Shown here in pieces: positions 35,845-44,099 of a DNA stretch of 64,000 bases. The first letter of the stretch is position 1. Each line of letters opens with the position of its first letter. Location: NCBI RefSeq assembly GCF_000025985.1, contig NC_003228.3:3038001-3102000 (forward strand), given 5' to 3'. The DNA is from Bacteroides fragilis NCTC 9343 (GTDB taxonomy: Bacteria > Bacteroidota > Bacteroidia > Bacteroidales > Bacteroidaceae). The notes under the pieces were generated by a model. It ran no database searches. It had not been told where the DNA came from and was given only the letters and a program-made list of their open reading frames with translations. Position numbers and translations under genes: made by a program.

Positions 35845-37878
35845 ATGAATTTTGAATTAACATCCGCATACAAGCCGACCGGAGATCAGCCGGAAGCAAT
35901 TGCGCAACTGACCGAAGGGGTTCTTGAAGGCGTACCGGCACAAACGTTACTGGGAGTAACCGGTTCCGGAAAGACATTTACCATAGCCAACGTTATTGCC
36001 AATATCAATAAACCAACATTGATCTTAAGCCATAACAAAACACTGGCAGCCCAGCTCTACAGCGAATTTAAAGGATTTTTCCCCAATAATGCTGTCGAAT
36101 ATTATGTATCTTATTATGATTATTACCAGCCGGAGGCCTATCTGCCAAGTTCGGATACATATATAGAAAAAGACCTCGCTATCAATGACGAAATAGATAA
36201 GCTCAGATTGGCTGCGACTTCGGCTCTTCTATCCGGCAGAAAAGATGTAGTGGTTGTATCCTCCGTATCTTGTATTTATGGTATGGGAAACCCATCCGAT
36301 TTTTATAACAATGTAATTGAAATAGAACGAGGCCGGACCATCAACCGCAATGTATTTCTTCGCCGGTTGGTAGACAGCCTGTATATGCGCAACGATATTG
36401 AACTGAATCGTGGAAATTTCCGGGTCAAAGGAGATACGGTGGATATATATCTGGCCTATTCGGACAATCTGCTCCGGGTAACCTTTTGGGGAGACGAAAT
36501 TGACGGTATCGAAGAAGTAGATCCGGTATCCGGAGTCACCATCGCACCTTTTGAAGCCTATAAAATATACCCGGCTAACCTGTTTATGACTACTAAAGAA
36601 GCAACTTTACGGGCCATCCATGAAATAGAAGATGATCTTACCAAACAAGTTGCCTATTTCGAGTCTATCGGCAAAGAGTACGAAGCCAAACGTCTATACG
36701 AACGAGTGACATATGATATGGAGATGATTCGGGAACTCGGTCATTGCTCAGGTATTGAAAACTATTCACGATATTTTGACGGCCGTGCTGCAGGTACACG
36801 TCCATACTGTTTGCTGGATTTTTTCCCTGACGATTTTTTGATTGTAATAGATGAAAGCCACGTCAGCGTACCGCAAATACGAGCTATGTACGGAGGTGAC
36901 CGTGCCCGTAAAATAAACTTAGTGGAATATGGTTTTCGTTTACCGGCAGCTATGGACAACCGCCCCCTGAAATTCGAAGAATTCGAGTCGATGGCTAAAC
37001 AGGTGATTTATGTCAGCGCTACTCCTGCCGATTATGAATTAGTACAGTCCGAGGGTATTGTTGTCGAGCAGGTGATCCGTCCTACCGGTCTGCTCGATCC
37101 GGTGATCGAGGTACGTCCCAGCCTGAATCAGATCGATGATCTGATGGAAGAAATACAGATACGCATTGAGAAAGAAGAACGCGTACTTGTCACCACACTG
37201 ACCAAACGTATGGCCGAAGAATTGACAGAATATCTATTAAACAACAACGTACGTTGCAACTACATTCACAGCGATGTGGATACATTGGAACGGGTCAAGA
37301 TCATGGATGATCTCCGTCAAGGAGTTTACGATGTGTTGATCGGGGTGAATTTATTGCGCGAAGGTCTCGACCTTCCGGAAGTGTCACTGGTTGCCATCCT
37401 CGATGCGGACAAAGAAGGATTTCTCCGTTCCCACCGTTCATTGACACAAACTGCCGGACGAGCAGCCCGAAATGTAAATGGAATGGTGATCATGTATGCA
37501 GACAAAATCACAGATAGCATGCGACTGACTATTGATGAAACCAATCGTCGCCGTGAGAAGCAACTTGCATACAACGAAGAACATGGTATTACTCCGCAAC
37601 AAATTAAAAAGGCCCGTAATCTGTCTGTTTTCGGAAACGGAGCAGAAACAGAAGATACTCAAAAAGGTACCCGTGCATACGTGGAGCCTTCTTCACCCAA
37701 TATTGCAGCTGATCCGGTCGTACAATATATGAGCAAAGCCCAACTGGAAAAAAGTATGGAGCGTACTCGCAAGTTAATGCAGGAAGCAGCTAAGAAACTT
37801 GAATTCATTGAAGCAGCTCAATACAGAGACGAATTACTTAAGATGGAGGACTTAATGAAAGAGAAATGGCCCGGATAA
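35845..37878 (+). CDS. uvrB: Excinuclease ABC subunit B
   Basis: The 677-residue protein is full-length UvrB. The Walker A loop is GVTGSGKTFTIANV (about residues 38-51). The damage-probing beta-hairpin is seen as YYDYYQPEAYLPSSDTYIEKD (about 92-112). The helicase motif DESHVSVPQ and the late QTAGRAARN are intact, and the C-terminal UVR domain (QLEKSMERTRKLMQEAAKKL, about 635-670) is present for UvrC contact. UvrB loads at damage after UvrA. It is transcribed alone on the plus strand and no strong terminator is seen after it. Confidence 0.98.
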   Translation: MNFELTSAYKPTGDQPEAIAQLTEGVLEGVPAQTLLGVTGSGKTFTIANVIANINKPTLILSHNKTLAAQLYSEFKGFFPNNAVEYYVSYYDYYQPEAYLPSSDTYIEKDLAINDEIDKLRLAATSALLSGRKDVVVVSSVSCIYGMGNPSDFYNNVIEIERGRTINRNVFLRRLVDSLYMRNDIELNRGNFRVKGDTVDIYLAYSDNLLRVTFWGDEIDGIEEVDPVSGVTIAPFEAYKIYPANLFMTTKEATLRAIHEIEDDLTKQVAYFESIGKEYEAKRLYERVTYDMEMIRELGHCSGIENYSRYFDGRAAGTRPYCLLDFFPDDFLIVIDESHVSVPQIRAMYGGDRARKINLVEYGFRLPAAMDNRPLKFEEFESMAKQVIYVSATPADYELVQSEGIVVEQVIRPTGLLDPVIEVRPSLNQIDDLMEEIQIRIEKEERVLVTTLTKRMAEELTEYLLNNNVRCNYIHSDVDTLERVKIMDDLRQGVYDVLIGVNLLREGLDLPEVSLVAILDADKEGFLRSHRSLTQTAGRAARNVNGMVIMYADKITDSMRLTIDETNRRREKQLAYNEEHGITPQQIKKARNLSVFGNGAETEDTQKGTRAYVEPSSPNIAADPVVQYMSKAQLEKSMERTRKLMQEAAKKLEFIEAAQYRDELLKMEDLMKEKWPG

Positions 37879-38000
37879 GAATATCCAAGTAATAAACTTC
37901 CAGAATATATCAAAGTGAACTCTTTAACTCTTAATTATCCTAACAAATTAAGCTGATAAATAAAATAAATGTTATAAAAAGAAAGGTTTTCTATGAAACA

Positions 38001-38099
38001 TTTGCCAAGATCTCAAAAATCTGTATCTTTGCATTGTGTTTTTCATAGTATTAGATTTAAGGTTAACAAAGGTTGGAGCAAGGTGTTGCTCCTTTTTTT
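38001..38099 (+). ncRNA. Candidate small RNA of about 62 nt with its own promoter and terminator
   Basis: A -33 TTTG (38001-38004), a 19-base spacer and a -7 TATCTTTG (38024-38031) form the best-spaced Bacteroides promoter in the window. Transcription would begin near 38037. A factor-independent terminator follows at 38075-38099: a 7-bp stem GGAGCAA/TTGCTCC, loop GGTG and seven T. No start codon with a useful frame lies between. The following gene has its own -7 element beyond the terminator, so this unit looks freestanding and not like a simple leader. The RNA would begin with a U-rich segment and an AGATTTAAGGTTAACAAAGG stretch. An attenuator for the next gene is the main alternative. Confidence 0.6.
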
Positions 38100-38131
38100 A
38101 TGCTTTCAAATCAACTTTCACACCAAATCCT

Positions 38132-38139
38132 TATCTTTG
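38132..38139 (+). promoter_or_regulatory. -7 promoter element of the SanA-like gene
   Basis: TATCTTTG matches TAnnTTTG and lies 23 bases before the ATG at 38163, downstream of the terminator at 38075-38099. Confidence 0.6.
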
Positions 38140-38162
38140 CACAGCATCCTGAATATAGAAAA

Positions 38163-38801
38163 ATGAAAAAGATCGTCCTTATGGGAATACCTTTATTGTT
38201 GATAGTCCTTGTGATCACCATCTATGTTTGCAACCGGACTATACAGAAAAATAGCGAAACATATATCTATTCGACTGTTTCCGATATTCCATATAATAAG
38301 GTAGGACTGTTACTGGGAACTTCACCTAAACTGAAAAGTGGAAAAGCCAACCTATATTTCGACTATAGGATTAAAGCTGCCACAGAACTCTACAATGCCG
38401 GAAAAGTCAAATATATACTGGTTAGCGGTGATAACCGGAGAAATAGTTATAACGAACCGGAAGAAATGAAAAAAGCACTTATAGCAGCAGGAATACCTGA
38501 CCAACGGATTATACTGGACTATGCAGGTTTAAGAACATTGGATTCTGTGGTAAGAGCACATTTAATTTTTGGTTTGGAGCGTTTTACTCTGATTTCACAA
38601 CAGTTTCATAACGAACGGGCAATTTATCTGGCTCAGCAAAGTCACCTCCAGGCTATCGGATACAACGCTCAGGATGTGAGTGCGTATGCCGGCTTTAAAA
38701 CGAATCTTCGAGAATTATTGGCAAGAGTAAAAGTCTTTGTGGATATAGTTACCAATAAAGCTCCCAAACATCTTGGAGAAAAGGTAAAGATACCCGAATA
38801 A
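38163..38801 (+). CDS. SanA/ElyC/YdcF-like membrane protein (DUF218)
   Basis: From the ATG at 38163 the protein has 212 residues: one N-terminal membrane anchor (about 3-25), then a DUF218 domain with LLLGTSPKLKSGKANLYFDYRIKAATELYNAG, the YILVSGDNRR motif, and the late TLISQQFHNERAIYLA. SanA of E. coli affects vancomycin exclusion and envelope barrier function at high temperature, so an envelope role is likely. An open frame begins 30 codons earlier at a TTG but that part runs through the terminator hairpin and is rejected. Confidence 0.9.
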   Translation: MKKIVLMGIPLLLIVLVITIYVCNRTIQKNSETYIYSTVSDIPYNKVGLLLGTSPKLKSGKANLYFDYRIKAATELYNAGKVKYILVSGDNRRNSYNEPEEMKKALIAAGIPDQRIILDYAGLRTLDSVVRAHLIFGLERFTLISQQFHNERAIYLAQQSHLQAIGYNAQDVSAYAGFKTNLRELLARVKVFVDIVTNKAPKHLGEKVKIPE

Positions 38802-38844
38802 TAATTGTATATTCCCCCCTAATAACATCATTATCATATAATAC

Positions 38845-39621
38845 ATGCAAAAGTTACTATTTCTTTTTTTACTACCACTGATACCATTTTCGTTCCCGTG
38901 CCATGCTCAAACCACTTATCAAATGGTGACAAGAAACTACTCTCCGGTTACAGATTCTTATCCCCAAGAGGTTTCTAATTTTAAAAAGGCAGACAGTGTC
39001 TACTATTTCACCGTAAAAGTATCCAAAGCTTATGACGATACCTTAAAAAGAAAAGTAGCAGAAAAGGTTCTTTATAGCCCCAATGACATCTATGACGGAG
39101 AGGTCGCTTCTTATCTAAACCCCACCCGACTCATTGACTATTCTTCTCCTACTATCGAACTTATAACAGACTCTTTATTCAAAGGCGAAGACAGTATAAT
39201 GACAATTATAAAAAAGGGCTTGGAGTTTGTATCCCATTATATAAGTTTTGATGATTCTCTAGCCACGGCTATTTCAAGAGGTGATTGCAAAACATTGGAT
39301 GTAAATCATATCCTTCAAAGAAAGAAAGGTACTTGCAGCGAATATACTAATTTATTCACGGCACTTATGAGAAAGAAAGGAATTCCTTGCCGGTTTGTTG
39401 CCGGTTTTATTTTTATACCTGAACAAAAATTCTATGGATGTCATGCCTGGGCCGAATGCTACCTCAAACAATACGGATGGATGGCAGTAGACCCCCAATC
39501 CGGAAAAAGCTGGTTACCAACAACTATAATCCGACTTTTTGCCGGAACAGATTATACAGACTGTGGATTAAACTCTTTTATGGACCTAGTACCCAAGTCT
39601 ATAGAAATAGTAAAAGAATAA
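38845..39621 (+). CDS. Secreted transglutaminase-like protein
   Basis: This 258-residue protein has a signal peptide ending near HAQ (residue 22). The transglutaminase-like core carries the triad Cys164 (GTCSEYTNLFTALMRKKGIP), His200 (GCHAWAECYL) and Asp216 (WMAVDPQSG). Bacterial proteins of this type are often proteases or peptide cyclases in the envelope rather than cross-linking enzymes. The gene is 44 bases after the SanA-like gene and 44 bases before alaX, so the three may be one transcript. Confidence 0.88.
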   Translation: MQKLLFLFLLPLIPFSFPCHAQTTYQMVTRNYSPVTDSYPQEVSNFKKADSVYYFTVKVSKAYDDTLKRKVAEKVLYSPNDIYDGEVASYLNPTRLIDYSSPTIELITDSLFKGEDSIMTIIKKGLEFVSHYISFDDSLATAISRGDCKTLDVNHILQRKKGTCSEYTNLFTALMRKKGIPCRFVAGFIFIPEQKFYGCHAWAECYLKQYGWMAVDPQSGKSWLPTTIIRLFAGTDYTDCGLNSFMDLVPKSIEIVKE

Positions 39622-39665
39622 ATGTACATCAAAAATATAAAAAGGAAAATAATGCTCAGATAATC

Positions 39666-40130
39666 ATGGAACAACAACCTCAACTCAACGACCACAATAA
39701 ACAAGAATATCCCCCGATGCATACAGCAGAGCATTTGCTCAATGCCACTATGGTAAAAACATTCGGATGTCCTCGTTCACGAAATGCACATATCGAAAAG
39801 AAAAAAAGCAAATGTGATTACGAACTTCCGACTTGCCCAACGGAGGAGCAAATTCATGCCATTGAAGAAAAAGTAAATGAAGCTATCGATCGCCATTTAC
39901 CTGTAACCTGTGAGTTCATGACACACGAAGAAGCCAAAAGCATTGTGGACCTGAGTAAGCTTCCGGAAAATGCAAGCGAAACATTACGTATTGTCAGAAT
40001 AGGAGACTACGATGCTTGCGCTTGCATCGGGCAACACGTAGAAAACACATCAGAAATAGGTCTTTTTAAAATTATCAGTTACGACTATGCCGACGGAAAA
40101 TTACGCCTCAGATTCAAACTGATAAAATAG
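39666..40130 (+). CDS. Freestanding AlaX-type alanyl-tRNA editing protein
   Basis: The ATG at 39666 gives 154 residues; the longer open frame overlapping the previous gene is rejected. The protein is the second additional domain of alanyl-tRNA synthetase as a separate unit: the zinc-binding HxxxH is HTAEH (about residues 19-23) and the CxxxH is in ACACIGQH (about 118-125). Such AlaX proteins hydrolyse serine or glycine mischarged on tRNA-Ala. It lacks the N-terminal part of larger AlaX proteins, so it is the short form. Confidence 0.87.
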   Translation: MEQQPQLNDHNKQEYPPMHTAEHLLNATMVKTFGCPRSRNAHIEKKKSKCDYELPTCPTEEQIHAIEEKVNEAIDRHLPVTCEFMTHEEAKSIVDLSKLPENASETLRIVRIGDYDACACIGQHVENTSEIGLFKIISYDYADGKLRLRFKLIK

Positions 40131-40264
40131 GTATGTAACAGTCTCAATCAATTAATAGATTATTAACAAAATTCTTATCAAAGTATAAATACAGGAACAA
40201 TTTGACAGCAAAATGGTAAAATTGGCATTACCTCCCTGACATTTAGTCAAACTAAGGAAGAATA

Positions 40265-40286
40265 TGGCACTGGCACAAATTTTGTA
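40265..40286 (+). promoter_or_regulatory. Candidate sigma-54 promoter of hsp20
   Basis: CTGGCACAAATTTTGTA (40270-40286) matches the sigma-54 consensus YTGGCACGRNNNTTGCW at 15 of 17 positions, with the GG and the TTG blocks intact and 5 bases between TGGCAC and TTG. A second TGGCAC lies directly upstream at 40265-40270. The expected start is near 40298, giving an untranslated leader of about 75 bases. A full Bacteroides -7 element is not seen in the gap. Confidence 0.4.
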
Positions 40287-40303
40287 ATTTCTTTAGTGAA
40301 CGA

Positions 40304-40323
40304 CGGTTCGAAACGACGAACCG
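40304..40323 (+). promoter_or_regulatory. Hairpin in the hsp20 leader
   Basis: A 7-bp stem CGGTTCG/CGAACCG (40304-40310 with 40317-40323) lies in the presumed leader of the heat-shock gene, 50 bases before its ATG. A regulatory role in mRNA stability or translation is possible but not shown. Confidence 0.35.
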
Positions 40324-40373
40324 GAATTCAAGAATTAATCTGAATGTTTAACTAAAAGATAGGAGACTAAATT

Positions 40374-40802
40374 ATGATGCCTGTTAGAAGATCTCAGAAT
40401 TGGTTACCAAGTATCTTTAATGATTTTTTTGATAACGAATTAATGGCTAAAGCAAATGCTACCGCACCTGCTATTAATGTAATTGAAACCGATAAGGCCT
40501 ATAAATTAGAGTTGGCCGCACCAGGGATGACTAAGGAAGATTTCAGCGTACGGATTGATGAAGAAAACAACCTGGTAATTTCAATGGAAAAGAAAGCTGA
40601 AAACAAGGAAGAAAAGAAAGACGGTCGCTATTTACGCCGTGAATTTTCATATTCTAAATTCCAGCAGACAATGATTCTGCCGGAGAACGTAGATAAAGAT
40701 CACATCTCCGCGCAAGTGGAAAACGGTGTCCTGAACATCGAACTACCCAAGTTGAGTGAAGAAGAAGTGAAGAAACCTGACAGAACCATTGAAGTTAAAT
40801 AA
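40374..40802 (+). CDS. Hsp20/alpha-crystallin family small heat shock protein
   Basis: The 142-residue protein opens MMPVRRSQNWLPSIFNDFFD and carries an alpha-crystallin domain (about 30-130) with APAINVIETDKAYKLELAAPGM, LVISMEKK and ENGVLNIELPK, the A-x-x-x-N-G-V-L type strand. Small heat shock proteins hold unfolding proteins in the cytoplasm. A good Shine-Dalgarno AGGAG lies at 40361-40365, which is unusual in this window and fits a highly expressed gene. A second ATG directly follows the first, so the start could be one codon later. A terminator follows at 40851. Confidence 0.93.
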   Translation: MMPVRRSQNWLPSIFNDFFDNELMAKANATAPAINVIETDKAYKLELAAPGMTKEDFSVRIDEENNLVISMEKKAENKEEKKDGRYLRREFSYSKFQQTMILPENVDKDHISAQVENGVLNIELPKLSEEEVKKPDRTIEVK

Positions 40803-40850
40803 ACTCATTGAATTAGTGGAAATTCCTTAATACAAAGGGATTAAAGATCA

Positions 40851-40894
40851 CCCCGGAATCATCTCCCCATTAGAGAGAAAGATTCCGGGGTATT
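40851..40894. terminator. Bidirectional terminator between hsp20 and the hybrid kinase
   Basis: A perfect 10-bp stem CCCCGGAATC/GATTCCGGGG (40851-40860 with 40881-40890) with an inner TCTC/GAGA pair lies between the two convergent genes. A T-rich stretch follows on the plus strand. Confidence 0.75.
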
Positions 40895-40897
40895 CTT

Positions 40898-43800
40898 TTA
40901 TAAAACAAGAGTTGAAGGGTGGCAGTATTTGCGCAATACAGACATTAGTCTTGCTTTATCCACCGGCTTCACGAGATAATCATTGCAACCGGATTTCAGC
41001 GCAGCTACCTTGTCGGACTCGAAAGCATGCGCTGTAAGAGCTACAATAGGAATATTCGTATCAAACTTCCTAATCTCAGCTGTTGCCGTCAGTCCGTCCA
41101 TTACCGGCATTTTCATATCCATCAACAAGAGATCTATTTTATACTCTTTTACCATCGCTACAGCCTGCTCCCCATTCACAGCGTGAAGCAAATTATAATG
41201 TTTGGACAACATAGCCGATATCAGCAGATAATTACTTGAAATATCTTCTACAACCAAGACTGTTTTTCTATCCAAAGCCGAATGCTGATTTCCGCTACGT
41301 ATCAGATCATCTTTACCCGCATTCTGTCCAATGGCGATATTGGACTCCCGACGCATTTGTACCTCCGGATCGCAAGGTAGAACAGCCCAGAAAAGAGATC
41401 CCCGGCTATATTCCGATTCAAAACCGACACTTCCTCCCATCGATTCGGTAATAGCCTTACATATAGAGAGTCCAAGACCGGTGCCTTGTGCAAATTCATC
41501 CAATTTCTCAAACCGATGAAAGACTTTTCTCTTTTTCTCCTCCGGTATACCGATACCGGTATCCCTTACATAAAGACGGATTCCGGCGTCTACCACCTCG
41601 TATCCCATCTCGATAGTTCCCTGCGGCGTATATTTGATGGCATTAGTTACATAATTAGTCACCACTTGTGCAACCCGATTTTTGTCAAGTCTCACCCGGC
41701 ACACACTATAAGGATTCACCGCGACCAACTGCACTTTAGGATTTGTCACCCGTTGCTTCATTGAAGATGCCATACTATCGAAATATTCTGCCAGATCAAA
41801 TTCCTCATATTTCAGCTCCACCGAACCGGACTCCAACTTCGACAAATCCAGAATATCATTAATAAGTTTCAGCAGCAATTCGTTATTGGTATTGATAATC
41901 TGCATGTATTCTTCTTTATCACCCTGTTCTTCCGAATTCATCAATAGGTCAGAGAAGCCGACAATAGCATTTAGTGGAGTACGGATTTCGTGACTCATAT
42001 TGGCAAGAAAGGCCGACTTGAGCTTATCCGATTGTTCGGCCAACAATTTCGCCTGTCTCAACTCCTCAATCATCCTCTCCCTGTCAGTAATATCATCCAC
42101 ACGAATGACAATACCGTCGATCTCTTCACTTTCATTAAATACAGGAGTAGCCAGCACTTCTACAATCCGGTTATTCTCCAGATGAAACTTGATCTTTTCC
42201 ATCTGTCTTGATACCAATACTTTGCTTAGCACACAGTTGTCACAAGGAGAAGTCCGATTATGAGCACTTTTATAACAGCATTCTCCTCTTTTATAAGCCT
42301 CAAAAGAGAGGCTGGATGAACAGACAGACACATTTTCCCATTGTACTACATAATCTGTCGTGATATAGGCCAACCCCGAATTAGTGTTATTCAATACCAG
42401 TTCATTCTGTCGGATAAGTTTATTCAGCTTTTCTTTATTTTTCAGCAGAGTCAACTCTGTCTGTTTGTAGGATTCGATGCTGATTGACATTCCGGAAACA
42501 TACTGATAAGGATGATCATTGAGTATGGAGGTTTCAAGTACTCCGCGGGTTTTCCACCATTCATAGTTTCCGTTTCTTCTCAGATCAGCACGATATTCTA
42601 TATCCCATTCGCCGCTATCCTGTTTGAGCACCGCATCCATTGTATCGACAAACCGTTGCCGATCATCAGGGTGCACACACTCTGCAAACTTTTCAAACGA
42701 ATTGATATCCAAAGCATTCCGCCCGATCTTATCAAATCCTTCACCAAAGCTTACCCTTTGTTTTGACGGCTCGTAAAACCAGGTATAAGCGTTCATTACT
42801 TCCATTGACATAGAGAGCACTTTAGCACGGCGCTTAAAATCATTCTGCAATTTCTGATCCCAGCGGATATTAAGCAACAGACGCTTGGTGCCATCATAGA
42901 TGATATTCTTGCGCACGATGGTATCATAGCTGCGTCCGTCTTTCAATATGATTCTTTCTACCCCAAAATAAGGCTTTCCGGTAGTGAAGACTTCCAGATC
43001 TGTTTTCTGCATACGTTCCGCCTGTTCGCTATCCAGAACGCTACATACGGTTTCACCCTCATGGGTGCCGAACATCCGCATGCTTTCTTCATTGCAGAAG
43101 ACATAACGAAAATCATCTTCCACATCTTTTATATGAATGGGAAGCGGTATGCTGTTCAAAATATTCTCTTGTAGCAGCTTGCGCCTTTGCAGCTCCGTAT
43201 TGTTTTTACGAAAACCCACATATTTAATTACCTTTCCATCCGTCCCTCTTTCATACGGGGTACAGTTCAGTTTACAATATTGCCATTCGGATGTATCGGA
43301 CAACCTGATCCGGAAATCTATTTCATACAGACAATCGCAACCACTGAGCATATCCAATAGGATAATCTCCGCTTTTTTCCAATCCTCCGGATGAATCTGT
43401 TTCTTATAGTCTTCGATGGTGAGTGCTTGGGTAGGATCGTAACCATTAAGAGGTTCATTCTCCGCATAAAACAACCGGGTACGAACATCAAATTCCCACA
43501 ACATCACCTCAGCAGCCTGCATGGCCAATGCCGTTTTTTGCTTGCTTTGCCGCAATATCTCTTGAGTATGCACAGCTTCAGTCACATCCTGTGCTATGAA
43601 AAGAAACTTATCAATCTCCTTATTTTCATCCAGAACGACCGATACAGTAATTTCAAAATAACTGATTCCTGATAAAACAGTCGGATAATGGGCTTTTGCC
43701 AGGTCAAAATCATATTTGACCGTAAAACGGATATTCTCTCCCGCACGTAGACGCCTCTTCATCTCCACCGGAATATTCGGATTCTCAAAGATATTGATTC

Positions 43801-43966
43801 CCAACATATCTTGTTTATCCTTCACTCCCATCATCTTTAGTCCCACACTATTAATCTCTATCAGATATCCATCGCCATCGTACAATTCCATTCCTACAGG
43901 AAGATTTTCATAAATGGTCTGCTGAAGTCGATGAATCTGAGAAGGGGTTGATGTTTGTTTGTTCAT
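40898..43966 (-). CDS. Hybrid sensor histidine kinase with multiple PAS domains
   Basis: The 1022-residue protein has no clear membrane segment and should be a soluble sensor. I read about five PAS-like modules (15-130, 140-260, 265-375, 380-500 and 515-630), then a HisKA dimerisation domain with His659 (MSHEIRTPLN), a HATPase domain (NYVTNAIKYTPQ, DTGIGIPEE, GTGLGLSICK at about 770-840) and a receiver domain (902-1015) with Asp950 (LLLMDMKMPVMDG) and Lys1000. The last PAS module holds five cysteines (C549, C563, C564, C575, C578). No adjacent response regulator or target gene is seen. The signal is unknown. Confidence 0.92.
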   Translation of the reverse strand: MNKQTSTPSQIHRLQQTIYENLPVGMELYDGDGYLIEINSVGLKMMGVKDKQDMLGINIFENPNIPVEMKRRLRAGENIRFTVKYDFDLAKAHYPTVLSGISYFEITVSVVLDENKEIDKFLFIAQDVTEAVHTQEILRQSKQKTALAMQAAEVMLWEFDVRTRLFYAENEPLNGYDPTQALTIEDYKKQIHPEDWKKAEIILLDMLSGCDCLYEIDFRIRLSDTSEWQYCKLNCTPYERGTDGKVIKYVGFRKNNTELQRRKLLQENILNSIPLPIHIKDVEDDFRYVFCNEESMRMFGTHEGETVCSVLDSEQAERMQKTDLEVFTTGKPYFGVERIILKDGRSYDTIVRKNIIYDGTKRLLLNIRWDQKLQNDFKRRAKVLSMSMEVMNAYTWFYEPSKQRVSFGEGFDKIGRNALDINSFEKFAECVHPDDRQRFVDTMDAVLKQDSGEWDIEYRADLRRNGNYEWWKTRGVLETSILNDHPYQYVSGMSISIESYKQTELTLLKNKEKLNKLIRQNELVLNNTNSGLAYITTDYVVQWENVSVCSSSLSFEAYKRGECCYKSAHNRTSPCDNCVLSKVLVSRQMEKIKFHLENNRIVEVLATPVFNESEEIDGIVIRVDDITDRERMIEELRQAKLLAEQSDKLKSAFLANMSHEIRTPLNAIVGFSDLLMNSEEQGDKEEYMQIINTNNELLLKLINDILDLSKLESGSVELKYEEFDLAEYFDSMASSMKQRVTNPKVQLVAVNPYSVCRVRLDKNRVAQVVTNYVTNAIKYTPQGTIEMGYEVVDAGIRLYVRDTGIGIPEEKKRKVFHRFEKLDEFAQGTGLGLSICKAITESMGGSVGFESEYSRGSLFWAVLPCDPEVQMRRESNIAIGQNAGKDDLIRSGNQHSALDRKTVLVVEDISSNYLLISAMLSKHYNLLHAVNGEQAVAMVKEYKIDLLLMDMKMPVMDGLTATAEIRKFDTNIPIVALTAHAFESDKVAALKSGCNDYLVKPVDKARLMSVLRKYCHPSTLVL

Positions 43967-44002
43967 TATGTAATAACTTAGTATATCTGTTTTTTCCTTC
44001 TA

Positions 44003-44010
44003 CAAAAATA
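44003..44010 (-). promoter_or_regulatory. -7 promoter element of the hybrid kinase gene
   Basis: The minus strand reads TATTTTTG, matching TAnnTTTG, 36 bases before the ATG at 43966. Confidence 0.45.
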
Positions 44011-44099
44011 CACATAAGTTACAAGCTAACGTACATTTACAGAGAAATTTAAGTCTCTCAACCACTTTTCGGAGGCTTTTGAGGCCCTCTTCCATAAAG

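Noticed and set aside
38073..38162. Thirty-codon extension of the SanA-like protein
   Set aside because: It starts at a TTG and runs through the terminator hairpin of the candidate small RNA. A promoter element lies between it and the ATG at 38163.
39438..39665. Extension of the AlaX frame upstream over the transglutaminase gene
   Set aside because: It overlaps the end of the transglutaminase frame for 184 bases with no homology to AlaX. The ATG at 39666 matches the short AlaX form.
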